Positions 18,302 through 27,542 of a stretch of 38,235 nt of DNA are shown piece after piece. The DNA is from Caedibacter sp. (lineage in GTDB: Bacteria > Pseudomonadota > Gammaproteobacteria > Francisellales > Francisellaceae): assembly GCA_020629575.1 (NCBI GenBank), contig JAHDDB010000001.1, positions 14,598 to 52,832 of the forward strand. Reading direction: 5' to 3'. The notes under the pieces are model-generated. The model was not told where the DNA came from and searched no databases. It worked only from the letters and a program-made list of their open reading frames with translations. A program made the position numbers and the translations under genes. Numbering within the stretch: the first letter of the stretch is position 1; every line of letters starts with the position of its first letter.

Positions 18302-18478
18302 AATTATATACCCATCACAAACCATTTTACAGAATTTTTTGCTTTGTATTTTGCATGCTTTTGGCAAGTTGAATTTTGATAATAGTCCTAGCTATTACCT
18401 GCAATCCAACTTACTAAAATCTTCACAAACTACTTTACAAGTAAACACCGCAAAATGATTTACGATGGGTATATACTT
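18302..18478. repeat. Imperfect ~177-bp palindrome with 27-bp terminal inverted repeats (23/27)
   Basis: AAAATGGTTTGTGATGGGTATATAATT (minus, 18328-18302) vs AAAATGATTTACGATGGGTATATACTT (plus, 18452-18478); central stem TAATAG/CTATTA at 18380-18397. Confidence 0.75.
18303..18308 (-). promoter_or_regulatory. Putative rnpB -10 box TATAAT
   Basis: Minus strand gatgggtaTATAATtctgcctactaag; the predicted start falls at the P1 5' end. Confidence 0.6.
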
Positions 18479-19152
18479 AACTGACGACGAATGGCAATAA
18501 TCTCTTGATCATAATTTGTTTTCAAACGACTAAACTCGGTTTGCAATGCCAATAATTGCTCATTCGCCGTTTTTTGAAAATCACGCACTTCTTGATCACA
18601 GGTCATACGCGTATTAAGCAATTCATTCTGTGCTGTTTGATAGTGCTCTTGTGCTAACAAACGCGTACTTCTAATAATCGCTAATGCCTGAAAAAGCTTC
18701 TGAATAATTGCAGGTTCCGCCTGCAAACGCTCCGAAGTCAATGACTCGCGCGGTGCGATCGCCTCATAAGACTCATCGGAATTACCATTACCGATAAACT
18801 GCGTTCTTGAATAAGATTTTCTATATTCGCTTTGTCCATGAGTGGATTGCTGTTGGCGCGTAGGCTTCTTTGATTTAAAGCCATTCATATCTGGTCTGCG
18901 CAACGAAGAAGTGCCTGTATTTCTCGTATCATCAGATCTTGATTGTGAAAATTTAGGTCTTGCATTTTTATTTTCATGCATTAATTGTGCATTTTCTTTT
19001 TGCCACTTACCAAGAAGGATCGCGATCTGTGCATGCGTACCCTTACCTAATTCTCGACGCACATACTCAAGTGTGACTTTGCGCCCCTCACGACTTAGGC
19101 GTTCAGCCACCGCAGCAAGTTCATCATAAGTTATCTGGTTATCTTCCGACAT
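18460..19152 (-). CDS. KfrA N-terminal-domain DNA-binding protein
   Basis: 230 aa; ITYDELAAVAERLSREGRKVTLEYVRRELGKGTHAQIAILLGKWQ is KfrA_N-like; coiled-coil C-terminus. Confidence 0.75.
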   Translation of the reverse strand: MSEDNQITYDELAAVAERLSREGRKVTLEYVRRELGKGTHAQIAILLGKWQKENAQLMHENKNARPKFSQSRSDDTRNTGTSSLRRPDMNGFKSKKPTRQQQSTHGQSEYRKSYSRTQFIGNGNSDESYEAIAPRESLTSERLQAEPAIIQKLFQALAIIRSTRLLAQEHYQTAQNELLNTRMTCDQEVRDFQKTANEQLLALQTEFSRLKTNYDQEIIAIRRQLSIYPS

Positions 19153-19429
19153 GAATTCCCTTAATTAAGATATTTCATATTTTTGTTTTTTAATTTTTTA
19201 AATTTTTTTTATTTCTTCTTACTTAGCATTTACTTTTAAGCTTAATTCAATCTCACCAAAGGTTTCAATATTCCAATAAATAGAAACAATCCCTAAACGA
19301 GTCACCTAATCGCAAATGAAAAATGTACGCCCATCGAATACGTACAATCTAGTTTTAGCAGAAAATCATTTTAAAGGTAAATGAAAACGGCTGAATTATG
19401 ACTAAAAATATGCTCAAGCTCAAGAAAAA

Positions 19430-20650
19430 TCATGCTAATACTGATAAAAGACCGATACTACTTAATATTTGCAACACAATAATAAATGCACCCAATAGGA
19501 TCAATAATGATAAATATATTTTACTGGGTAGCGTATTGCGCCCCTCACGATTCCTTAATGACCATGCCATGCACGCCGGCAGTATAATTAGCAAAATACA
19601 AACAAAGATACTGGCATAGCCTAATGCAGCTAAAAAGCCATTGACAAAAAAAACAGCAAATATCAATGGTGGCACATAGGTGATCACAAAGTTTAAAAGC
19701 TTTGCTTTGGTTGATTTCTTCAAGCGATAAGCATCTTGATTAAAGTGAAATAACGCTAACGTCACGCCAAGAAATGATGTTGTGACTGCAATATTAGAAA
19801 ATCCAACAATAAAACCACTGGCCGCATGCACATTCAGTAGATGATGATACGCCTTACCTAAATCAACACCATGTGTCATGAGATATTTAAAACCATATTC
19901 ACCCAAAACAGGAACAACACCTAAAGTAACAATAACCCATACCACATAGACGACAAATGGCACACTCGCGCCAATGACAACAATGCGTTTTAACTCATGA
20001 TCATTTTTAAAATAATTACGAATCGTTGGGATCACAATATGAAACCCAAAAGAAGTGATTAAAATAGGAAAAGCATACCATGCATAGCCGATACCCATGC
20101 TTTGTGCTCTTAACAAACTGGTTTGCACATACGGAACAATCACCACAATAATCCCAATAAAACAAAGTGCTTTAAGAGTGAAAAACAGTTTATTTAGTTG
20201 GTCAACTGCTGATGTACCAAAATAAATAACCGCACCCAATATCACAGTAAATAACAGCGCCCCGTATCCATTCGAGTTACTTACACCTAGCACATATTGA
20301 TCAAGCAGCCCACCACCCATAGCAATATATGCTGTGGTTAACGCATATAGCAATAATAGATAAGCCAGCCAATTGACAACTTGCCCAAAGCGTCCCAAAG
20401 TAGCAAATGCCATGGTATTTAAATCTGCCGTTAAGGGCTGACGCACATTGACTTCAACGATCAACAGTGCTGTTGCTAACATAATAATCCAGTTGATAAA
20501 CAACAAGATTAACGCGCTTTTAAAGCCAACCGCAGCAACAGCATAAGGAATACCCAGCATTCCCGCGCCAATTGATGTGCCAGCAATTAACAAAATACCC
20601 CCAAGTTTTTTCATCCCTGAAACCGTATGCGGTGTATGATTTTCCAACAT
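19430..20650 (-). CDS. Aromatic amino-acid permease (HAAAP family, TyrP-like)
   Basis: LGGILLIAGTSIGAGMLGIPYAVAAVGF; multiple TM segments; FHFNQDAYRL. Confidence 0.88.
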   Translation of the reverse strand: MLENHTPHTVSGMKKLGGILLIAGTSIGAGMLGIPYAVAAVGFKSALILLFINWIIMLATALLIVEVNVRQPLTADLNTMAFATLGRFGQVVNWLAYLLLLYALTTAYIAMGGGLLDQYVLGVSNSNGYGALLFTVILGAVIYFGTSAVDQLNKLFFTLKALCFIGIIVVIVPYVQTSLLRAQSMGIGYAWYAFPILITSFGFHIVIPTIRNYFKNDHELKRIVVIGASVPFVVYVVWVIVTLGVVPVLGEYGFKYLMTHGVDLGKAYHHLLNVHAASGFIVGFSNIAVTTSFLGVTLALFHFNQDAYRLKKSTKAKLLNFVITYVPPLIFAVFFVNGFLAALGYASIFVCILLIILPACMAWSLRNREGRNTLPSKIYLSLLILLGAFIIVLQILSSIGLLSVLA

Positions 20651-20811
20651 GTTTTTGAATCAAAAAATTAGCGAAGGTTCATCTTATCATCATCACTCAA
20701 AGTGACAACTGGTTTTCTAAGATAGTTTTATATTTTTCTATAGACGCAAATAAATGCAACATGTTTTAATAGCTATCAATGCGTTACTAATTAAGGAAAA
20801 CAGGAGAAAAA

Positions 20812-20904
20812 ATGTGTAGTCAAACACTAAGCATTAAGGATGAGCATATTGATTTTCAAGGGATTCTTGATGGATTATATTACCCATATTATATGGAAAA
20901 ATAA
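20812..20904 (+). CDS. Small ORF, 30 aa (MCSQTLSIKDEHIDFQGILDGLYYPYYMEK), or 5' remnant of a larger gene
   Basis: ATG preceded by caggagaaaaa (good Shine-Dalgarno); not in the supplied ORF list because of its size. Confidence 0.35.
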   Translation: MCSQTLSIKDEHIDFQGILDGLYYPYYMEK

Positions 20905-20922
20905 GTTTTCCATCTAAACAGT

Positions 20923-20983
20923 CGTTCACCTCTCTCCTTGCGGGAGAGCTCGTGCAGCTTGTGCTGCGCGGGTGAGGGGTATT
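20923..20983. repeat. Dispersed intergenic repeat (family B), inverted relative to 15301-15361
   Basis: cgttcacctctctccttgcgggagagctcgtgcagcttgtgctgcgcgggtgaggggtatt. Confidence 0.75.
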
Positions 20984-21062
20984 AAAACTCAACTTGAATT
21001 TCTAACAAACTTTAAAGCATCTTTGGCTAAGACTAAATATTCACCCTCAAGTGCTCACCGCA

Positions 21063-21132
21063 CCCTGAGCGTGACTCGAAGGGTAAGTTTGGGAAAATCG
21101 CACTTCATAAAGGCTTCGACTTACGCTCAGCC
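21063..21132. repeat. Intergenic imperfect inverted repeat (family C)
   Basis: ccctgagcgtgactcgaaggg (21063-21083) vs ggcttcgacttacgctcagcc (21112-21132). Confidence 0.7.
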
Positions 21133-21180
21133 AACGCTTACACAATAAAAGTGGTCAGGAATATGGTCATAGCCACATCT

Positions 21181-22194
21181 TTAAAGATTTAAAGGTGCCC
21201 TTGGTTTCACATTGATTACCATATCCTGATCAACAAAGCCATTTGCTAAACGATAAGCACCTGCTATGGCAATCATCGCCCCATTGTCTGTGCAATACGC
21301 CAAAGGCGGATAATAAACTTGCCAATGATTTTTAAGTGCCAACGCACTAAGTGCTGATCGCAATCCTTTGTTAGCACTAACACCACCAGAAACGACTAAA
21401 TTCTTCATATCGGTATGCTTTAATACACGCTTACATTTAATCACAATCGTATCAATTAGTGCCTCTTGAAATGCATAAGCAATGTCAGCTTTAATTTGTT
21501 CACTTTGATCCTCTTGCGCCTGCCAAGTATTAAGCACCGCTGTTTTCAGACCACTAAAACTAAAATCAAATCCAGGACGATCACACATCGGACGCGGGAA
21601 AACAAAAATACCTGCTCGCCCTTGTTCAGCAAGACGTGCCAAATGCGGACCACCAGGATAAGGCAATCCCAATAATTTAGCCGTTTTATCAAAAGCCTCA
21701 CCTGCGGCATCATCAATTGACTCACCTAATAGTTCATATTGCCCAAAGCGCTTAACCGCTATTAGCTGTGTGTGCCCTCCTGAAACTAATAACGCCACAT
21801 AAGGATACTCAGGTCTAACCTCTTCACTTAATAATGGTGCTAATAAATGTCCTTCCAAGTGATGAATCGCAATTGCAGGAATATCAAGCATATAGCTTAA
21901 TGTTTTGGCAAATGTTGCGCCAACCATTAGCGCGCCAACCAATCCTGGCATTGCCGTATAGGCAATGGCATCAATATCCTCAAGTGTTAGCCCTGCGTGC
22001 GCTAACGCCTCCTTTGTCAGTGGAATGAGTTTGGCTACATGATCACGCGAAGCAAGTTCAGGCACCACTCCACCGTATTGCGCATGCAAATCAATCTGGC
22101 TGAACAATGCATTGGCAAGAAGTTTGTGTTTCGAGCCATCATAAATGGCAATGCCCGTTTCATCACATGATGTTTCAATACCAAGGACAATCAT
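21181..22194 (-). CDS. tsaD: tRNA N6-adenosine threonylcarbamoyltransferase TsaD
   Basis: [41 protein letters not shown]. Confidence 0.97.
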   Translation of the reverse strand: MIVLGIETSCDETGIAIYDGSKHKLLANALFSQIDLHAQYGGVVPELASRDHVAKLIPLTKEALAHAGLTLEDIDAIAYTAMPGLVGALMVGATFAKTLSYMLDIPAIAIHHLEGHLLAPLLSEEVRPEYPYVALLVSGGHTQLIAVKRFGQYELLGESIDDAAGEAFDKTAKLLGLPYPGGPHLARLAEQGRAGIFVFPRPMCDRPGFDFSFSGLKTAVLNTWQAQEDQSEQIKADIAYAFQEALIDTIVIKCKRVLKHTDMKNLVVSGGVSANKGLRSALSALALKNHWQVYYPPLAYCTDNGAMIAIAGAYRLANGFVDQDMVINVKPRAPLNL

Positions 22195-22415
22195 TCCTTA
22201 ACAACCTTATCACGCAGTTTTCTTTTGCGTGACAACAGCATCAAAACCATACCGATAACAAGCCCCAAAACAAAAACCACCAACAGTAACAATATCAACG
22301 GCAAATGAAACGTACCAACCAAATAATTAAAGGTTACTTCCTGTGCATTCAATACTGCCAACGCCGCAACTAAAACAAATATAATCACTAAGATTATGTA
22401 TCCAAATAAACGCAT
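22191..22415 (-). CDS. LapA-family (DUF1049-like) small membrane protein
   Basis: 74 aa; two hydrophobic segments; [32 protein letters not shown]. Confidence 0.75.
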   Translation of the reverse strand: MRLFGYIILVIIFVLVAALAVLNAQEVTFNYLVGTFHLPLILLLLVVFVLGLVIGMVLMLLSRKRKLRDKVVKE

Positions 22416-22467
22416 TATATCTCCTATAGCATATGCATTAATTCATGCCGTGCATGATAGTATATCT

Positions 22468-22496
22468 TTATGGGCGTATGCAATACGCCCCTACAA
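22468..22496. repeat. Palindromic repeat gggcgtat-gca-atacgccc
   Basis: Perfect 8-bp arms with 3-nt loop, abutting the clcA stop codon. Confidence 0.8.
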
Positions 22497-23870
22497 ACTT
22501 CTGTTTTTACGTTTTTTATCCTTTCTAAATGACAAATAAAGCTTTTTACGCTTTGCCAATACGAGCGTACGACTTAACAGCGTGCTATAAATAGGGCTTC
22601 CTCCCATAAAAATTGCAGCAATCGTTGCACTAAAACACGTAACAATCAATGGCAAGATCAGCGCATAATTCATCGTCATCTCAACAACGAGTACGATCCC
22701 CGTTAGTGGCGCACTAACCGTCGCAGTAAAAAGTGCACTCATGCCTGCAACAGCAAAAACTTGTGGATTGGTTATAAGATCCGGAAAAAGCGCATGCGCG
22801 ACAATGCCAAAAAACATACCAAAGATCGTCCCCAATGCCAACATTGGAGCAAATATCCCACCAGGGACACCCGTGCCATAGCTAACCAAGGTTGTGATAA
22901 AGCGCAAAACAAATAAAGCGATTAAGGCTGACAAAGCAATCTCACCGTGCAATGCATCGGGCATGACTTTATAGCCACCGCCAACCACATGCGGCAAAAA
23001 GACAATGAGCAAACCCGTTGCTGCACCAATAAGAATGATCCACTTCCAAAAATCAAAGCCTGAACGCTTAGCAAAAAAATTCAATGAATGAACGAGATAT
23101 TTATTAAACAGCACACCCAATGCACCAAAAATCGCACCAAAAACGACAAAAAGCCATAAACTTGATAAGGGTGGCGCGTTATATGCTGTCATATCGATAT
23201 CCATCATCTGGCGAATGTTATACCCTCCAGTTTGCAACAATGCTTCGAGCAAAATATCGGCAACAACGCAGGCAACAATCACCGTTTGCAATGATTGAAA
23301 GCTGTATTTGAATTGACGACGCATTTCTTCAATCACAAACAAAATCCCCGCCAAAGGCGCATTAAATGCTGTTGCAAGACCAGCGCCTGCACCTGCGGCA
23401 ATAAGTACATGCGCATAATCATTATTCAATCGAAAGACACTTTTAACCAACTGACCAATCGCCCCACCCATTTGAATGGTGGGGCCCTCTCTTCCTAAGA
23501 CAAGTCCACTTGATAAAGACATTACCCCACCGATAAACTTCGCAGGTAATACACGCCACCATCGAAGCTCGCGCACACCTTCAAGTGCTCCTTCAATCTC
23601 CTGGACGCCACTACCTGAAGCCTCAGGCACCATACGTCTGACAATAACTAACGATAGAATCAAAAACATGCTTGAGAAGAACATACTAAATAGGCAAAGC
23701 AAGAATAGATTATCTTGTAGCGCAGTAAAAGCTGCTTGCTGCCCTGCCAATATCCAATGGATACATAACTGAAAAAGTGCTCCAATACTCCCCACTAACA
23801 CACCGACAATGGCACCATAAACGGTTGATCGCAATACATCCTTTGGGTAATGAACTTTATTCATCCTCAT
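22491..23870 (-). CDS. clcA: ClC-type chloride channel/antiporter
   Basis: 459 aa; GSGVQEIEG, GREGPTIQMG, GTGVPGGIFAPMLALG. Confidence 0.93.
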   Translation of the reverse strand: MRMNKVHYPKDVLRSTVYGAIVGVLVGSIGALFQLCIHWILAGQQAAFTALQDNLFLLCLFSMFFSSMFLILSLVIVRRMVPEASGSGVQEIEGALEGVRELRWWRVLPAKFIGGVMSLSSGLVLGREGPTIQMGGAIGQLVKSVFRLNNDYAHVLIAAGAGAGLATAFNAPLAGILFVIEEMRRQFKYSFQSLQTVIVACVVADILLEALLQTGGYNIRQMMDIDMTAYNAPPLSSLWLFVVFGAIFGALGVLFNKYLVHSLNFFAKRSGFDFWKWIILIGAATGLLIVFLPHVVGGGYKVMPDALHGEIALSALIALFVLRFITTLVSYGTGVPGGIFAPMLALGTIFGMFFGIVAHALFPDLITNPQVFAVAGMSALFTATVSAPLTGIVLVVEMTMNYALILPLIVTCFSATIAAIFMGGSPIYSTLLSRTLVLAKRKKLYLSFRKDKKRKNRSL

Positions 23871-24072
23871 CCTTAAAATGATTTATTTTTTCTATATCCT
23901 AGGCGTTAGCATAGAAACTCTTTAAGATTATTACAAGCATTCAACAATTTAACTTTCATTCACAGTGACCTTTTGCTAAAATACCGCTGTTTTTGCTCGA
24001 TAGTTTTATAGCGCAATAACAAACAACAATTTGATATGGATTTTGACGATTGTACATCGACTGGGAGAAGTC

Positions 24073-24591
24073 AATTGCGTTAGCGCAATTAGCCAATGAC
24101 TCATTCATCTACATGACGCTTTGAATCCAACCGCACATAGTGTATTGACACTTTGAGTCTATGCTATGTGTTTTTAAAAGAAAGCATAAAATATGCAAAA
24201 CAGATTTAGATGATTAATAACTGCAGTTATCTAAGACAACTGCAAGCAACCTTGGAGAATCTATTCACAAGGGCTGCACACATTAAACGTTAAATCACAC
24301 AAAGGTATTAGGGCAAAGTTTAAGTGTCCCTAATTTGTGTAACCACTTATGACAAAGAGCATAAGTGACCATAGCAGAATATTTGCGTTTTTGGTCGCAT
24401 AAGCACAAACGCAAGATGAGAAAACTATAGGAATCACAAAAAAGATGATTGTTTTTATAACAATAATAACAATAACAGCGTGCTTTTATTGGGCTTTAAC
24501 TAGCCAGGCACGCACTTTATTTCATGCAAACACATCATCTACGCACTTAGCTTCATCCTTTGTACCTTTTAAACAACTTGAATTTAAAAGG
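24073..24591 (+). promoter_or_regulatory. Candidate structured 5' leader of rne (at least seven hairpins)
   Basis: Perfect stems AATTGCG/CGCAATT, CACATAG/CTATGTG+T5, TGCAGTT/AACTGCA, TTAGGG/CCCTAA with ACACAAA/TTTGTGT, CACTTATG/CATAAGTG, TTGCGTTT/AAACGCAA, CCTTTTAAA/TTTAAAAGG. Confidence 0.6.
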
Positions 24592-24601
24592 ATAACAACA
24601 C

Positions 24602-27316
24602 ATGAAAAAAATGTTAATCAATGCGCGTCAAGCAGAAGAAACGCGTATTGCAATCGTCGACAACGTTCAATTGATGGATTTAGACATCGAGAGTGTTGAC
24701 AGAGAACAGAAAAAAGCCAATATCTACAAAGCAAAAATTTCACGCATTGAGCCAAGCTTAAATGCTGTTTTCGTTAATTATGGTGAAGATAAGAACGGTT
24801 TTTTGCCATTTAAAGAAATCTCCCCTGAATACTTCAAGAAGACAGCCAAAGACCAAGACACTCCGTTAAATGAGTTGCTTGATGTCGGTCAAGAATTGAT
24901 TGTGCAGATTGCTAAAGAAGAGCGTGGTTCAAAAGGTGCGGCTTTAACAACTTTCATCACACTTGCTGGCTGCTATATGGTATTGATGCCAAATAATCCA
25001 AGTGCCGGCGGTATCTCTCGTCGCATTGAAGGTGACGAGCGTCAAAAACTCAAAGCCCTTTTTGATTCTCTAACCATCCCTGCCAATATGGGCGTTATTA
25101 TCCGCACAGCAGGTGTTGATCGCTCAGCTGATGAAATTCAAGCGGATCTTGATACTTTGACAACACTTTGGGATGCAATCAAACGTGTTTCATATCAGCG
25201 TAAAGCACCTTTTTTAATTCACAAAGAAAGTGACATTACTATTCGTGCTATTCGTGATCACTTAAAAGAAGATATCAAAGAAATTATTATCGATGATGAG
25301 GAGTCTTACGAAGACCTTAAGCGCCAATTAAGCATGCTACGTCCGAGCTTTGTCGAGCGTTTGCAGCTTTATAAAAAAGATCTGCCATTATTTAACGCTT
25401 TCCAAATTGAAAAGCAAATTGAAAGCGCATTTAAACGTGAAGTGCAGCTGCCATCGGGTGGCTCAATTGTGATTGATACCACAGAAGCATTAACTGCAAT
25501 CGATATTAACTCAGCACGTTCTACCAAAGGTGACAATATCGAAGAGACGGCTTTTGCGACAAACCTTGAAGCAGCTGAGGAAATCGCGCGACAATTACGC
25601 TTGCGTGACCTTGGTGGTTTAATCGTTGTTGACTTTATTGATATGGCATTTTTCCCCAATCAAAAGGCAGTTGAGCAAAAGCTGGTTGATTCTTTATTCC
25701 ATGATCGCGCACGCATCCAAATGACGCGCATCTCTAAATTTGGCTTGGTTGAAATCTCGCGCCAGCGTTTACAAGCATCTCTTGGTGAGTCAGTAATGCA
25801 CTCATGCCCACGTTGCGCAGGACATGGTTTTATTCGTTCAATCCCATCCTTAGCATTATCTATTTTACGCAATGTTCATGCTGAGGCAGTGCGTGATAAA
25901 ACCAATGAATTACGCGTACAATTACCCATTGATGTCGCAACATTCCTGCTAAATGAGAAGCGTGATGAATTAATGCAAATTGAAGAAGGTACTAGTACCA
26001 AGGTTACCTTAATTCCTAATGCCAACTTACAATCTCCACATTTCAGCGTGCAACGCATTTGGGGTGATGCTTATACGGCAAGTCGTCCAAGCTATGATTT
26101 GATTGAGGATAAGAAAGATGTTGAGCTTTATAAAACACCAAAACAGGATAAATCAAAGCAGCCAGCGTTAAAATCTGCTGATTATAATCAGTCATCTAAC
26201 AGTAATGACAATAAAAAATCTGACAACAAGCCTCAAGCTACTAAAGAACCCCATAAAGAAGCCAAGCATAGCAAAGCTGAACCAAAAGGTTTTTGGGCAA
26301 AGCTAAGCGCCTTTTTCTTCAGCGATAAAGAAGACAGTAGTGAGCGTAATACACGCGATCAAAAACAATCACACAAATCTACGCAACCAAAGAAAGGTCA
26401 ACACAATAGATCTGATAATAAGAACAATGAGCGTAGTGAGCATCGTGGCAAATCTCAATCTCGTGACGGGCGTAATAATGATCGTGATAACAATCGTCGT
26501 GATAATCGCAACAACAATAGAAATCAGAATGGGAATAAGCCACGTCATCAGCAACAAAGTGAAGAGCGTAATGATCATCACAACAAATCTGCTGATACAC
26601 GTCAAAATAGTGACAATCGCAGTGATCGCGGCAATAAGAATGACCGCAATGACCGTAACAATCGCAATGATAGAAACGATAGAAATGATCGCGACAGAGG
26701 CAATAAAGGCAACCGTAACAATAATCGCAACAACCAACGTCTACAAGTTCACCAAAGTGAAGAGATGGTCGATATTGCTGCACTAAAGAAAGATTCACCT
26801 GAAGCACAAAAAGCGGCAAAAGAAAAAGCGATTATGAAGACAATCTCAACCACACCTGAAGAGAAAATTTCAGTGATGGTTAAAGAAGTTTTAGCCGAAG
26901 TGACGACACTGACCAGTGATCAGGCTGTTCAGGTTGAAACGCATGCTTCACAAACCCGCAAAGTTAAATATTTAAACTTTGAAGTAGTTGACACGCAAGC
27001 ATTAACTGCTGAGATTGCCAAGGAAGAAAAACTTAAGCAAAAAGAGCTTTCCAAACAAGCTAAAGAAGCGCAAGGGTCAACAGCTGAAGCTGAAGAAATT
27101 GGCATCATTATCGGTGAAACCATACTACAAAGTGATGATAACACTACTAATGAGAATAATGAGAACGAAGTTGAAACCGTTGCAGCAAGTGATAATGACG
27201 ACAGCAGCAAGCAGGAAAAAAAACCACGCGCGCGCAAATCAACACGTAAATCTGCGCACATCGAATACTCTCCTGCCGTTGATGTGAGCTCTCAAGGCTA
27301 TATCACTAAAACCTAA
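24602..27316 (+). CDS. rne: Ribonuclease E
   Basis: 904 aa; S1 domain NIYKAKISRIEPSLNAVFVNYGEDKNGFLPFKEI; catalytic GGLIVVDFIDM; Zn-link SCPRCAGHG; Arg/Asn-rich disordered C-terminus. Confidence 0.95.
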   Translation: MKKMLINARQAEETRIAIVDNVQLMDLDIESVDREQKKANIYKAKISRIEPSLNAVFVNYGEDKNGFLPFKEISPEYFKKTAKDQDTPLNELLDVGQELIVQIAKEERGSKGAALTTFITLAGCYMVLMPNNPSAGGISRRIEGDERQKLKALFDSLTIPANMGVIIRTAGVDRSADEIQADLDTLTTLWDAIKRVSYQRKAPFLIHKESDITIRAIRDHLKEDIKEIIIDDEESYEDLKRQLSMLRPSFVERLQLYKKDLPLFNAFQIEKQIESAFKREVQLPSGGSIVIDTTEALTAIDINSARSTKGDNIEETAFATNLEAAEEIARQLRLRDLGGLIVVDFIDMAFFPNQKAVEQKLVDSLFHDRARIQMTRISKFGLVEISRQRLQASLGESVMHSCPRCAGHGFIRSIPSLALSILRNVHAEAVRDKTNELRVQLPIDVATFLLNEKRDELMQIEEGTSTKVTLIPNANLQSPHFSVQRIWGDAYTASRPSYDLIEDKKDVELYKTPKQDKSKQPALKSADYNQSSNSNDNKKSDNKPQATKEPHKEAKHSKAEPKGFWAKLSAFFFSDKEDSSERNTRDQKQSHKSTQPKKGQHNRSDNKNNERSEHRGKSQSRDGRNNDRDNNRRDNRNNNRNQNGNKPRHQQQSEERNDHHNKSADTRQNSDNRSDRGNKNDRNDRNNRNDRNDRNDRDRGNKGNRNNNRNNQRLQVHQSEEMVDIAALKKDSPEAQKAAKEKAIMKTISTTPEEKISVMVKEVLAEVTTLTSDQAVQVETHASQTRKVKYLNFEVVDTQALTAEIAKEEKLKQKELSKQAKEAQGSTAEAEEIGIIIGETILQSDDNTTNENNENEVETVAASDNDDSSKQEKKPRARKSTRKSAHIEYSPAVDVSSQGYITKT

Positions 27317-27341
27317 TTCATTGGAGTTATGTACTTTAGAA

Positions 27342-27465
27342 ATTAAAACACCTCGTCAGCCTACGGCTGCCACCCCTCTTATAAAGAGGGGAATTGGACA
27401 AGGACTGGTATTATTCCTCTCTTTGCAAGAGGGGTGCCAAGCTTGCGAGGCGGGGTGTTGAAATG
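27342..27465. repeat. Composite of two inverted copies of dispersed repeat family A
   Basis: attaaaacacctcgtcagcctacggctgccacccctcttataaagaggggaattgg ... ttcctctctttgcaagaggggtgccaagcttgcgaggcggggtgttg. Confidence 0.85.
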
Positions 27466-27542
27466 AGCAAATTAAGCAACATGAATGCTTAAAATAATTA
27501 CTTTCTTTTTGGATTGCGATAAAGTTTAACAAGTGAGGACAA

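Noticed and set aside
18237-18458. 73-aa plus-strand ORF
   Set aside because: Antisense to the rnpB 5' end and promoter; spans the P3 stem and the palindrome
24445-24699. 84-aa ORF overlapping the rne start
   Set aside because: N-terminus is signal-like, but the ORF runs 98 nt into rne out of frame with a weak RBS; better explained as a leader region
26340-26819. Long alternative-frame and antisense ORFs (148, 122 and 146 aa) within rne
   Set aside because: By-products of the low-complexity Arg/Asn/Asp repeats, which lack stops in several frames; translations are Ile/Thr/Val or Cys/Tyr/His/Asp runs with no domain character
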